Source: an uncultured Rubritalea sp. (GTDB lineage: Bacteria; Verrucomicrobiota; Verrucomicrobiia; Verrucomicrobiales; Akkermansiaceae). Taken from it: a stretch of DNA of 62,969 nt. The notes beneath the pieces are model-generated. The model searched no databases and was not told where the DNA came from. It saw only the letters and a list, made by a program, of their open reading frames with translations. The stretch is from NCBI GenBank assembly GCA_937923145.1, contig CALAJT010000014.1, positions 1 through 62,969 of the forward strand, given 5' to 3'. The position numbers and the translations under genes are program-made. The first letter of the stretch is position 1; the number at the start of each line of letters is the position of its first letter. This document shows, one piece after another, positions 19,490-27,878 of the stretch.

Positions 19490-19655
19490 GATAGGTAGGT
19501 GATAATCTATGAACCCCTGAAAGTTAAAAAAGTTTCAATAAATTTTAATAATTATTTAATGAGAAGAAAAGCCTACTTGATATTACCGATTTCACATTTT
19601 ACTCGCTTCACTATTGGCTGTTGCAAAATAGGTAAGACTTCGCTATATCGCACAT

Positions 19656-20381
19656 ATGCAACGAGGAAGAATTCAGTTTTCTAGGAATAACACGATCATC
19701 ACAGCCCAGAGGAAAGGTGCAGGAAAAATTAAATTTCTATTTGTTCTACTCATTATCAGTATCTTAGTTGGGATGATGGCTTATGTTTACTTCGCATGGC
19801 AAAAGAAAGATCTCTCTGGCATAGATGGCAGAGAAAAGATCATCTCTAGTAATTCACTTTCTGGAGAAACTAATCTCCTTAAAAAGCTCCAGAATGCCTA
19901 TGCTGGTAACTATGTAGTCACTCTCACAGAGGAGGAAGTTAACCTCTACATTGCCAAAAAAATGAGTATGAAACAGGGTGGACCTCTTAAAGGATTTTCT
20001 AAGGTGAAGGGCGTGTACGTGGATCTTACAGAGGATATGATGGAAGTATTTATCGAGCGCGAAGTAGCCCAGTATGGCGAAGATGGTGTCCCTAAGACGG
20101 AATACCTCCAGCCATTCGACCACACAATATCGATGAAATTTAATATCTACACCCATGAAAATACAGAAGATGATGGCACTACAAATGTAGTAGAATTTCC
20201 AGGCGGGAGCATCGGTAAGTCGCCAGCGCCCGGCATGTTAGTTAAAGTAATGAAGCCTAGTTATGACGCTCTTGCAGAGTTTTTTACAGACGAGCTAATG
20301 CTAGCTCATACTAAAATCATCCACATCAAAATTGAGGACGGAAAAGTAACTCTAGATCCTAGAAAACGCTATAAAAAGTAG
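19656..20381 (+). CDS. Membrane-anchored protein of unknown function
   Basis: Protein of 241 residues. A basic N-terminus is followed by one transmembrane segment (about residues 27-48), and the rest is predicted outside. A weakly recognisable beta-rich domain contains NAYAGNYVVTLTEEEVNLYI and FNIYTHENTEDDGT. It is 2 bp upstream of the next gene, so the two are probably translated together. I do not recognise the family. Confidence 0.65.
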   Translation: MQRGRIQFSRNNTIITAQRKGAGKIKFLFVLLIISILVGMMAYVYFAWQKKDLSGIDGREKIISSNSLSGETNLLKKLQNAYAGNYVVTLTEEEVNLYIAKKMSMKQGGPLKGFSKVKGVYVDLTEDMMEVFIEREVAQYGEDGVPKTEYLQPFDHTISMKFNIYTHENTEDDGTTNVVEFPGGSIGKSPAPGMLVKVMKPSYDALAEFFTDELMLAHTKIIHIKIEDGKVTLDPRKRYKK

Positions 20382-20383
20382 TA

Positions 20384-21805
20384 ATGAGAATTGAAAAATA
20401 TAGTCGTATACCAAAGACTCAAACTAATATTCAGTTAGTGAGTCTTATAACGGCTATTTTCTCAGTAATTACTCCATCCAAAACGCTTGCTCAGGCTCAG
20501 TTGCCAGTATTTCAACCGGACGGAGGTCATGTAGCGCCAATCATCAGAGCGCCTAATAGCTCTCGTGGCTCTACAGGTCACGTCACAGTATTCGGTGATG
20601 ATATAAGGGGAAATAGAGCGGTCTCGTCGATAGGTGATGACCTAGTGCGCAAGCTCGCTAGATTTCTTAAAGAGCAAGAACCTAAGGAGAGTGTCTACCC
20701 GATCCACCTCACTCTCTACTCAAAGGGAAATGCTAAAAAGGGTGTGAAGTTTTCTACCTCGGTATTACCTATTGAAGGCAAAGGCTACAGAATTGATATC
20801 ATCGTAGATATTCGTGAAGGTTTTGATAAATCAATCACTGAGCAAGCCATCATGCAGGCACTCGTCCTAGAGCGCACCATGCGCACCAAGCCTAAAATAA
20901 ATAGGCAGACTATCGTAAAAGTTCCCCGCTGGCTCAGTGATGGTCTAGTAGGTGCGCTGCATTGGAAAGATGCCCCTAGTAATAAAGCTGTTTACAATCT
21001 TCTAACACAACGACCCGAACTCTACCCTGTAAAAGAACTCTTCACTACAGACCAGAAGAAATTTGAGCAACTGGGAGTGACTAAAACAGAGATCTATCAT
21101 GCTTCAGCAACAGCCTTAGTTCTATCACTTCAGCGGCAAGCCGGTGGAGCTGGGTCTTTAACAAAGTTACTCTCAGAGGTATCAGTATTTGAGGGAGAAA
21201 CTGAGGAAATCCTAAGACGAAATTTTCCAACGATGAATGTAGGCTCCAGAGGCTTACAAAAACTCTGGAACCTTCAGCTAGCAGATATGTCAGCCTCTCG
21301 TATGCTGGACACGTTGACCATCAGAGAGACCGAGCAAAGATTAGCAAAATCGCTTTTCTTCACATTACGAGGCAATGCAGGAATTGCTAAAATGATTCCT
21401 TTAAAGAACTTTGATGTTTTAGTGGGCTTGGTAGACTCAGAGAGGATTCAAGTCATCAATGGGCTACGCCAAAAGCTTCGCCAACTAAGCTACAGGTGCT
21501 ACCCTGATTACCAGCCATTGATCGCTGAATACAGTTTTACTCTTACCGATATTACCAAAGGGAATTTTGAGAAAGTGAATCTCCGACTTAAAAACTTAGA
21601 AGAAGAACGAGCCAGATTACTAGAAGCTGGTAAACGAGTAAGAAATGTTCTCGACTGGTATCTAATATCAGAAGCAAAGGGACTCAAAGGCGACTTTAGT
21701 GGCTACGCCAGAGTAATAGGGCAGATCGAACTAGAAAAGAAAAGAAACGCAGACCCAGTAATAGCCCCTTACGTAAATCAGATCAATGATCTGATGAAGC
21801 GCTAG
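20384..21805 (+). CDS. Secreted protein of unknown function, possibly inactive peptidase-like
   Basis: Protein of 473 residues with a signal-peptide-like start (LVSLITAIFSVITPSKTLAQA). A central stretch VPRWLSDGLVGALHW resembles the helix that carries HExxH in gluzincin-type peptidases, but no HExxH is present, so activity cannot be claimed. The C-terminal third is helical and charged (GNFEKVNLRLKNLEEERARL). It forms a two-gene unit with the membrane-anchored protein upstream. Confidence 0.6.
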   Translation: MRIEKYSRIPKTQTNIQLVSLITAIFSVITPSKTLAQAQLPVFQPDGGHVAPIIRAPNSSRGSTGHVTVFGDDIRGNRAVSSIGDDLVRKLARFLKEQEPKESVYPIHLTLYSKGNAKKGVKFSTSVLPIEGKGYRIDIIVDIREGFDKSITEQAIMQALVLERTMRTKPKINRQTIVKVPRWLSDGLVGALHWKDAPSNKAVYNLLTQRPELYPVKELFTTDQKKFEQLGVTKTEIYHASATALVLSLQRQAGGAGSLTKLLSEVSVFEGETEEILRRNFPTMNVGSRGLQKLWNLQLADMSASRMLDTLTIRETEQRLAKSLFFTLRGNAGIAKMIPLKNFDVLVGLVDSERIQVINGLRQKLRQLSYRCYPDYQPLIAEYSFTLTDITKGNFEKVNLRLKNLEEERARLLEAGKRVRNVLDWYLISEAKGLKGDFSGYARVIGQIELEKKRNADPVIAPYVNQINDLMKR

Positions 21806-21900
21806 ATAATCTCCTTAAGGGAAGAGCGATTTCAAATCCTACGACTTTAGTCATAGGTATTTAAACCTAACTCAGCCGATACTGAAGGCAGGGTGGATAA

Positions 21901-22539
21901 CTACTCTGAAACGATAGACAATAAATCAGCCAGGGAATACACAAAATAATTCGCCTCCGCCTTGACCTTATCCCTAGGAGTATATCTCCCGAATCCGATG
22001 AACTTATCCACATGAGCCTTGGTCTCTAGATCGGAAACCCCATCACCCACCATGATAATCTCGGTCGCTCCGTGTTGTTGCTTCAGCATATTAATGATCT
22101 CTGGTTTACCACCATTATAAGTGGTTGGGTAACTGGCATCGAAACTAATATAATTCCCATCTTTGTCTAAATTCAAAGGCACAGCCTCGATCTGCTCAAT
22201 GCCTAACAACTTTGCCAAAGGCTCAATCAAAATCTTAAACCCACCTGAGAGAATTATCGGTGTATAGCCTTTTTCTCTCAGAGCATTGAGTGTATCGACC
22301 GCAGTAGGCTCGATCATATCGATATAAAGCTGAGCAATCTCAGCGCAGCTTTTTTGATCTGGCTGAATGATAGCCAATCTTCGAGAAAAGACCTCGTCCA
22401 AAGCTACCTCACCATTCATCGCCGCATGAGTCAGTGCCGCTACTTGATCAAAGATATCATCACCTTTCACACGGGCTAGTTCATCAATGCCCTCGATAGA
22501 GGAAAGGGTGGAGTCACAGTCAAATACGATTAATTTCAT
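21901..22539 (-). CDS. HAD phosphatase, phosphoserine phosphatase-like (SerB-like)
   Basis: Protein of 212 residues. Motif I is VFDCDSTLSSIEGIDELA, motif II is PIILSGGFKILIEP, and motif IV is IIMVGDGVSDLETKAH. The DCDSTL...EGIDELA start and the GDGVSDLET motif are typical of SerB-type enzymes, which dephosphorylate L-phosphoserine. A related phosphatase substrate cannot be excluded. It starts 2 bp after the DUF1287 gene. Confidence 0.85.
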   Translation of the reverse strand: MKLIVFDCDSTLSSIEGIDELARVKGDDIFDQVAALTHAAMNGEVALDEVFSRRLAIIQPDQKSCAEIAQLYIDMIEPTAVDTLNALREKGYTPIILSGGFKILIEPLAKLLGIEQIEAVPLNLDKDGNYISFDASYPTTYNGGKPEIINMLKQQHGATEIIMVGDGVSDLETKAHVDKFIGFGRYTPRDKVKAEANYFVYSLADLLSIVSE

Positions 22540-22541
22540 AG

Positions 22542-23162
22542 CTATCTTATCCTATAGTGACCCGTGATAGGGAAAGAAAAAAGCATGGCATTTTCACGAG
22601 TGCCTCCACCAGAATTATGAATCACCTTCGGATTACCTTCACCATCTAGCACATCACTAACGATTAGAATATGTGGGCGATTCCCTGGATACATTGCAGT
22701 CACTAAGTCACCAGGCTTATAATCACTCCCTTTATCAGAAATTTTCAGTGCCCAGCCTGTGCGCCTAAAATAAGTCTGTAAATTAGGCACTCTACGATGA
22801 TCAATATTTTTATCTGCTCTACTCAGCCCCCAAATCTTTGGATACTCTGAAAAATATGCTTTCATATCACGATGCACTTGTTTCTGCAGATCAAACTGAA
22901 TCGATTTTCTCAACGCCCGAATCACTACATCCGTGCACACACCACGCTCCAGAGAAATATCCCCGTTAGGGTAGTCCAGCTTCACATAAGCAGGATCATA
23001 GTAAACTGTCTTGCCTATCTGAGACTTTGCAGCAGCGATGACCTTAGCGGCTTTTTCCGTAGCAGGAATGTTCTTCTTAGCAAGATCTTGGCTGCATGAG
23101 AACGAGGTTAAAGCGAACAAGAATAAGAGAGTAAATTGGAAAATATGCATAGATTGATTCAT
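22542..23162 (-). CDS. DUF1287 lipoprotein (predicted cysteine amidase fold)
   Basis: Protein of 206 residues with a lipoprotein signal (LFALTSFSCSQD). DUF1287 features are AKSQIGKTVYYDPAYVKLDYPNGD (region about 45-68), ERGVCTDVVIRALR with Cys and Asp, NLQTYFRRTGW, and HILIVSD with VIHNSGGGTRE. The conserved Cys, His and Asp suggest an NlpC/P60-like or transglutaminase-like fold. The function is unknown and it probably acts on the cell envelope. Confidence 0.85.
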   Translation of the reverse strand: MNQSMHIFQFTLLFLFALTSFSCSQDLAKKNIPATEKAAKVIAAAKSQIGKTVYYDPAYVKLDYPNGDISLERGVCTDVVIRALRKSIQFDLQKQVHRDMKAYFSEYPKIWGLSRADKNIDHRRVPNLQTYFRRTGWALKISDKGSDYKPGDLVTAMYPGNRPHILIVSDVLDGEGNPKVIHNSGGGTRENAMLFSFPITGHYRIR

Positions 23163-23197
23163 ATATACGGAAGTTAGTGATACTTGTTATCAGCATT

Positions 23198-23605
23198 CTA
23201 GCTAATTTGTAAAATCTGAGAAAGAACAACCTTATCCGCCTCAGCCCAATCCAAAACACCAGCATCATCTAACTTAACCCATTGTAAACTTTCATGCTCC
23301 AGCGCTTGAGGTTCTCTACCAGCCTCTATTCTACATAGAAAGGGATGAAGCGAAACATGAAAGCCAGGATACTGATGCTCTACTGTCTGTAACTCACCAT
23401 GTAGATAAATAGAAACTCCTAACTCCTCCTGAATCTCTCGCAGAATAGCTTCCTTCTTACTTTCCCCAGCCTCAATCTTTCCACCAGCAAACTCCCATTT
23501 ACCAGCTAGAGACGTCGTAGCACACCTCTGACAGGCTAAAATTTCTCCAACCTCATTACTAATCACAGCGCACACCACCTGAAGAGAATCAACAGGGGGC
23601 TTCAT
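23198..23605 (-). CDS. NUDIX hydrolase, MutT-like
   Basis: Protein of 135 residues. The Nudix box is complete: GKIEAGESKKEAILREIQEELGV (residues about 42-64). The start VVCAVISNEVGEILACQRC and the preceding WEFAGG are typical of MutT/8-oxo-dGTPase-like enzymes, which clean oxidised nucleotides. It overlaps the next gene upstream (the metallophosphatase) by 4 bp, indicating translational coupling. Confidence 0.9.
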   Translation of the reverse strand: MKPPVDSLQVVCAVISNEVGEILACQRCATTSLAGKWEFAGGKIEAGESKKEAILREIQEELGVSIYLHGELQTVEHQYPGFHVSLHPFLCRIEAGREPQALEHESLQWVKLDDAGVLDWAEADKVVLSQILQIS

Positions 23606-24285
23606 GGCATGATGAGGTTAGCCTGTCGCTTATTTTCGGAGAAATTACTCGTCTGCCAATAGTCGCCACTATTCACATCCAGGCATGTTAGAAAGCCATT
23701 AACATTATACACGTGTGTATCTATACACACTGCATGGGGCTTAACAGTAGGTTGAAATTTAGGTTGTGGAGTGTGCCCGCACACGATGATCTTACGAGAT
23801 TCATGAGCTTTCAGATCTCGAAAACGGATCCAGCACAGACTATCTATCTTCTGCTTAATGATAGGCACATCAGGCAGTGCGCCACCGTGAACGAAAATAA
23901 ATTTATCCGTTTCATAAGAAAGCTCACAGCGATCAAAAAAGTCCCAATATTTCTGCTCAATATCCTCAAGCTCCGCATCGAAAGATTGTATCGTAGGATT
24001 ACCGCCATTCATTACCCAAAAAAGATAATCATCAAAGTTAGTAGAAGCATTTTCCATCATCACCTCGTGATTCCCAATCAGGGTTCTTATATTGAGTGTC
24101 TCATTACGCTCGAAAATCCAATCAATCACCTGCTTAGAATGCATGCCTCGGTCAATGTAATCACCGAGTAAAATGATCTCATCTTCCGGCTGGAAATCTA
24201 CATATTTCTCAAGCGCCAGTAAGGCATCTAGGCAACCGTGGATATCACCGACCACGAGCGTTCTATGAGTAGCATTCTGAGACAT
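23602..24285 (-). CDS. Calcineurin-type metallophosphoesterase
   Basis: Protein of 227 residues with GDIHGCLDALLALE, GDYIDRGMHSKQV, GNHEVMM, FVHGGALPDVP and CGHTPQPKFQP. It is a paralogue of the protein at 6501-7151, and both end with a CLDV...GDYWQT or GNYWQT segment. It probably acts on a phosphoprotein or dinucleotide. It is the first gene of the unit that continues with the Nudix gene (4-bp overlap). Confidence 0.88.
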   Translation of the reverse strand: MSQNATHRTLVVGDIHGCLDALLALEKYVDFQPEDEIILLGDYIDRGMHSKQVIDWIFERNETLNIRTLIGNHEVMMENASTNFDDYLFWVMNGGNPTIQSFDAELEDIEQKYWDFFDRCELSYETDKFIFVHGGALPDVPIIKQKIDSLCWIRFRDLKAHESRKIIVCGHTPQPKFQPTVKPHAVCIDTHVYNVNGFLTCLDVNSGDYWQTSNFSENKRQANLIMP

Positions 24286-24436
24286 TAAGAAGACTTTAAT
24301 GAGAATCTAAAATTTATCCATGCAAAATTTAACCTAGATCAACTGTTTCGCTTGCCAGAATGCCCAATCATCTTTAACCAATAGTAAGTAAGTGCAGTAA
24401 ATAACCTATTATAAAACCTACGCATCTATAAAGACC

Positions 24437-25087
24437 ATGTCACAGATTCCGCAGCGCAAACACTCAAATGATGAACTAGCAAGGCTCAGAGCGCAGAAAG
24501 CGATGCAAATGGCAGGCCAGCCAGTAGTGAACCCTTATGATAAAAAACTAGCCAAAAAGCCTCTCATTATCTTTGGTTACCTTTGCGCACTATTTGCTCC
24601 ACTCTATCTCATGTTATTGAAGATTAAGGATAAATTCAGCTACGAAATGTCCGATCTCAAGATCATGTGTTTGGGTCTTGCTCTATGTATTCTCATCGCC
24701 GCTTTCATTTTTATTAAAAGAAGCCTCTCCAGACACCATGCTTCATTCATGATTATCATCGCTCTTATCTCATCGTTTTCGATGGTTTACTTAGTGAAAA
24801 ATGATTCGACATTACAGCGTCAAGTTATGGTAATATTAGGACAAGATGTAGCACCTGAGAAATCTCAAGCAGATTTAATACTTGAAGAATCTCTAAATAA
24901 AGATTCTGAAGAACGAGTGGGGACCACTGATGTGAGTCCTCCTAGAAGACAGCTCACACCTGAAGAAATCCAACTCCGCGAGGATGCCAGAAGAGCATTT
25001 GCTGAAGCGGAGGCAGAGGGTGCTAGAAGATTTGAAGCAGAGCAGAAACTCAGAGAGAGTCAGGAAGCTGGCATAGACTCAGAGTAA
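24437..25087 (+). CDS. Membrane protein with C-terminal coiled coil, unknown function
   Basis: Protein of 216 residues. Three hydrophobic segments (about 44-63, 74-92 and 102-120) are followed by an acidic, helical C-terminus (RRAFAEAEAEGARRFEAEQK). No family recognised. Its 3' end overlaps the convergent queG gene by 28 bp. Confidence 0.6.
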   Translation: MSQIPQRKHSNDELARLRAQKAMQMAGQPVVNPYDKKLAKKPLIIFGYLCALFAPLYLMLLKIKDKFSYEMSDLKIMCLGLALCILIAAFIFIKRSLSRHHASFMIIIALISSFSMVYLVKNDSTLQRQVMVILGQDVAPEKSQADLILEESLNKDSEERVGTTDVSPPRRQLTPEEIQLREDARRAFAEAEAEGARRFEAEQKLRESQEAGIDSE

Positions 25088-26118
25088 CGTTCTCTAAGCT
25101 GCCCAATAGCCCACTGAGCATGCTCAATGATCAATAAGTCAGATTCAGACTCACATAAGTTTTCTAACAACTTTATATCGCTGCGTGTCCCAGTATTTCC
25201 AAGAGCTACACACACATTTCTCAAAAATCGGTTGCGCTTAATCCGTTTAATAGGGGACTTTGCGAAAACTCGGCTAAATTCAGCATCTGTCATAGATAGA
25301 AAGTTCCTCAAGCTATAATTAAATATGGCCTCTTTAGCATGAAACTTAGTTTCACTACTCAGCTTCGCAAATCGATTCCACGGGCAGACCTCAAGGCAAA
25401 CATCACAGCCATAAATACGATTACCAATCTGTTTGCGAAACTCCACTGGAATACTCCCCAGATGCTCAATCGTTAAATAAGAAATACAGCGCCTAGCGTC
25501 CATCTCTCTAGGACCAGTGATCGCCTGCGTGGGGCAGTGATCTATACATTGGGTGCATTTACCACAGTGATCGGGCAGGGGAGCATCAGGCTCTAATTTT
25601 AACGTAGTGATCAGCTCACAAAGAAATGTCCACGTCCCATACTCCTTATGAATCTGCACCGTAGATTTACCATTCCAACCCAGCCCTGCATCGCTAGCGA
25701 AATCTCTCTCCAGCACAGGACCTGTATCTACATAAAACCTCTGACTGCCACCCATTTCCTCCATGGCTAGATTTAAGTCCCTGAGCTTCTCCTCGACCAT
25801 ATCGTGATAATCCTCATTCCAAGCATAACGAGCAATTCGGTAATCATCATCTTCACGTGCTAGATCTCCAGGGAAGTAATTTATAGCCAAGCAAACCAGC
25901 GACTCAGCACCAGGCAAAACCTCAGTAGGATTCACCCTACGGTTAATGTTTCGCTCCAGCCACTTCATATCACCAGCCGTTCCAGCATCCACCCATTCCT
26001 TAAACCGCTCCGAATGCGTGGCTTTCTGAGCCGCCGCGATACGACAATCACTAAAACCAAGTGCCTTAGCGACGAATTTGATATTTTTTTTAAGAGTGTC
26101 TGGAGAAGCCTCAGTCAT
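25060..26118 (-). CDS. queG: Epoxyqueuosine reductase
   Basis: About 352 residues from the ATG at 26118 (MTEASPDTLKK); an upstream ATG at 26151 would add a hydrophobic run. DUF1730 features appear in the N-terminal half (WLERNINRRVNPTEVLPGA). The ferredoxin-like part has CGKCTQCIDHCPTQAI and YGCDVCLEVCPWNRFA, giving two 4Fe-4S clusters, and a HEAT-like C-terminus follows. It is the cobalamin-dependent final step of queuosine synthesis for tRNAs with GUN anticodons, which include the neighbouring tRNA-Tyr. Confidence 0.94.
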   Translation of the reverse strand: MTEASPDTLKKNIKFVAKALGFSDCRIAAAQKATHSERFKEWVDAGTAGDMKWLERNINRRVNPTEVLPGAESLVCLAINYFPGDLAREDDDYRIARYAWNEDYHDMVEEKLRDLNLAMEEMGGSQRFYVDTGPVLERDFASDAGLGWNGKSTVQIHKEYGTWTFLCELITTLKLEPDAPLPDHCGKCTQCIDHCPTQAITGPREMDARRCISYLTIEHLGSIPVEFRKQIGNRIYGCDVCLEVCPWNRFAKLSSETKFHAKEAIFNYSLRNFLSMTDAEFSRVFAKSPIKRIKRNRFLRNVCVALGNTGTRSDIKLLENLCESESDLLIIEHAQWAIGQLRERYSESMPAS

Positions 26119-26270
26119 AGTAGAAAAACTAACATGATAGAAAAAATTCAAAAAGAGTTATTTTAGCCTTGCAACAAACCAATATTAATCCTAGAAAACC
26201 ACCGCTTCGCAAGAGGTAACTAACCGCAAGTTCGCAACAGCAATGTAAAAAACTTGAAATTTTCTACGAT

Positions 26271-26356
26271 GGGTAGATGGCCGAGTGGTTAAAGGCGGCA
26301 GACTGTAAATCTGCTCACGTAAGTGTACGAAGGTTCGAATCCTTCTCTGCCCACCA
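26271..26356 (+). tRNA. tRNA-Tyr (GTA anticodon)
   Basis: A class II tRNA of 86 nt including an encoded CCA. The acceptor GGGTAGA pairs with TCTGCCC. The D arm is GCCGAGTGGTTAAAGGC. The anticodon stem-loop is GCAGA-CTGTAAA-TCTGC with anticodon GTA, followed by a long variable arm and the T arm GAAGGTTCGAATCCTTC. Its 3' 57 bp form the left attachment site of the integrated element, so the tRNA is kept functional after insertion. Confidence 0.96.
26300..26356 (+). repeat. Left attachment site (attL) in tRNA-Tyr
   Basis: This 57-bp segment, from the anticodon arm to CCA, is identical to 58698-58754. Integration by tyrosine recombinases typically uses the 3' half of tRNA genes, and this orientation leaves an intact tRNA on the left. 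Confidence 0.9.
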
Positions 26357-26363
26357 CTTTTAC

Positions 26364-26400
26364 TAAGGGAGTTACGAGAAATCGTGACTCCCTTAATTTT
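26364..26400 (+). terminator. Terminator just inside the element, downstream of tRNA-Tyr
   Basis: The stem TAAGGGAGTTACGA (26364-26377) pairs with TCGTGACTCCCTTA (26382-26395) across a GAAA loop with one wobble, and ATTTTTG follows. It replaces the native tRNA terminator, which now lies beyond attR at 58762-58790. Confidence 0.85.
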
Positions 26401-26622
26401 TGCCCTGAAGCCAAGGATGGGCGAAAGATGGGCGTTTTTTAACGTCCACAACTGACGTTTTATGACTCTTTTAGACTCACTTTTTTTTAGTAGTGAAAAT
26501 AATTTCTGATGGCGAAATATTTAGTTTAGATTTCTTAACCTTGCGATCTTAGGCGCACCTCCAGATAGCCGATCCCAAAAAATATCATCTTTCTCGGATG
26601 AGATCAATTACCCTGCGTATCT

Positions 26623-27228
26623 ATGAATGAAGGGCTCGATCATTTACACTCAGCATCCCTTAGAATAGATTTAGAAACCACTAAGATGAATAACCCCAAT
26701 AGACCCGAGATTTTTGACTCCGCTGTGAAAGAGCATAGCGGGGCAATGCTGCATTACTTATACAGTCTCTGCAACGACTGGCAAATCGCAGAGGATTTGA
26801 GCCAGGACTTATGGAAGGCGGTGCATCGTGGTTTCACTGAACATGCTATGCAGCAAAAATCATTGCTCTATCATAAAGCCAAGCAAGTCTTCATCGATTA
26901 CTACAGGAAGATAAAGCGTAGGGTGGAACTAGATTACACAGACGAACTGCCAGAGCCTATCCTCATGCCAAAGAGAGCAGAGCCAGAAAACAAGCAGGAA
27001 GACAAATTGCTATACGATCGGTTCTGGGAGATCTTCTACCCAGATGAATATGACGAGACATCGAAGCTAATCTTTTGGCTTCATGAGCGCTATGGATATA
27101 CTATGCAGGAAGTGAGTAAAATCACGGGTGTCTCTAAATCCACAGCACACGATAAATTAACAAGACTCAAGTCAGCCTGTAAACGCAGAATTGAGCGCAA
27201 CAATGAACAGGAGGTAAACCATGCCTAA
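26623..27228 (+). CDS. ECF-type RNA polymerase sigma factor
   Basis: Protein of 201 residues (or 180 if the ATG at 26686, MNNPNRPEIFD, is the true start). Region 2 is LYSLCNDWQIAEDLSQDLWKA with the typical DAEDLxQxxW-like motif. Region 4 is YGYTMQEVSKITGVSKSTAHDKLTRLKSACKRR (residues about 156-188), an HTH. It is the first element gene after attL. It overlaps the small downstream gene by 8 bp, so the small protein is probably its partner or regulator. Targets are unknown. Confidence 0.8.
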   Translation: MNEGLDHLHSASLRIDLETTKMNNPNRPEIFDSAVKEHSGAMLHYLYSLCNDWQIAEDLSQDLWKAVHRGFTEHAMQQKSLLYHKAKQVFIDYYRKIKRRVELDYTDELPEPILMPKRAEPENKQEDKLLYDRFWEIFYPDEYDETSKLIFWLHERYGYTMQEVSKITGVSKSTAHDKLTRLKSACKRRIERNNEQEVNHA

Positions 27229-27433
27229 CACAGAAACATTCACCGACGCAGACCTCACTAACATGGTGAGAGGATTCGACGCACCAGCGAAAGAAGAGCT
27301 ACTCGAAAAGCTTCTCTCACAAGCGAAAGAGCGCGACCAAGAAATCAACGAACAATCCGAGGACGATTCCCTAGACGCGTTTTACCGTAGAAAGGATGAA
27401 AGCAAGAATAGAGATAATGATAGAGAACGATAG
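27221..27433 (+). CDS. Small acidic protein coupled to the sigma factor
   Basis: Protein of 70 residues: very acidic and charged, with an Asp/Glu/Arg-rich C-terminus and no membrane segment. AGGAGG at 27209-27214 is a strong ribosome binding site, six bases before the ATG, and the gene overlaps the sigma gene by 8 bp. It could be a soluble anti-sigma factor, by position only. Confidence 0.55.
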   Translation: MPNTETFTDADLTNMVRGFDAPAKEELLEKLLSQAKERDQEINEQSEDDSLDAFYRRKDESKNRDNDRER

Positions 27434-27560
27434 GGAAGTGTTCCTGTCTGTTCTAATCCCCAAAAATACCACAACGCTTCCTGTTGTTTAATATCTTTAA
27501 TAGGTTTAGATACTTTAGCCTGTCATTCTCTGCTCTATCAGCGGCTTTCTGGACGGGATA

Positions 27561-27696
27561 CATGACTGTCTACAGTAGGATAGCTGACCTTTAGCGGTAA
27601 CTTGCATGACCTTCTACAGTGGCAAAGATGACTGTCTACAGTATGTGTTTTCCTGAAAATGACCTTTTCGAGTGAGATACATGACCTTTTACAGTA
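27561..27696 (+). repeat. Iteron array, putative plasmid replication origin
   Basis: Six direct copies of a 17-bp motif, consensus catgacYKTYTACAGTa, start at 27561, 27583 (degenerate), 27605, 27627, 27658 (degenerate) and 27680. Spacing is exactly 22 bp except for one 31-bp step. Iterons phased at two helical turns upstream of a Rep_3 gene are the classic binding sites of the initiator. The AT-rich stretch that follows may be the melting region. Confidence 0.85.
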
Positions 27697-27777
27697 TCAC
27701 AGTGATAAGGATTTTCCCACTTTCGTCATATACAAGGGAAAAGGAGAATCTGCATCAAATCTAGGATATGGTCTATT

Positions 27778-27838
27778 TACCGTAAAAGGTCATGTTTCAT
27801 AATAAATGGATGACCATAGAATTTTTTGACATGGTCAT
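27778..27838 (+). promoter_or_regulatory. Inverted iteron and rep operator/promoter
   Basis: An inverted iteron, TACCGTAAAAGGTCATG (27778-27794), is followed by the inverted half-iterons ATGACCAT (27810-27817) and ATGGTCAT (27831-27838). A TTGACA box lies at 27826-27831 between them. Rep_3 initiators often repress their own promoter by binding such inverted half-iterons. I see no clear -10 at standard spacing; TACAAT at 27867-27872 is a candidate. Confidence 0.6.
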
Positions 27839-27878
27839 GTTTATCGATAAACTGATATTTATTTGCTACAATCCATCT

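Noticed and set aside
26191..26451. Open frame on the minus strand across the tRNA
   Set aside because: It is antisense to tRNA-Tyr and the terminator, with no protein-like features.
27561..27696. CRISPR array
   Set aside because: Repeats of 17 bp at 22-bp steps leave only 5 bp between them, with no spacers or cas genes. Iterons fit better.
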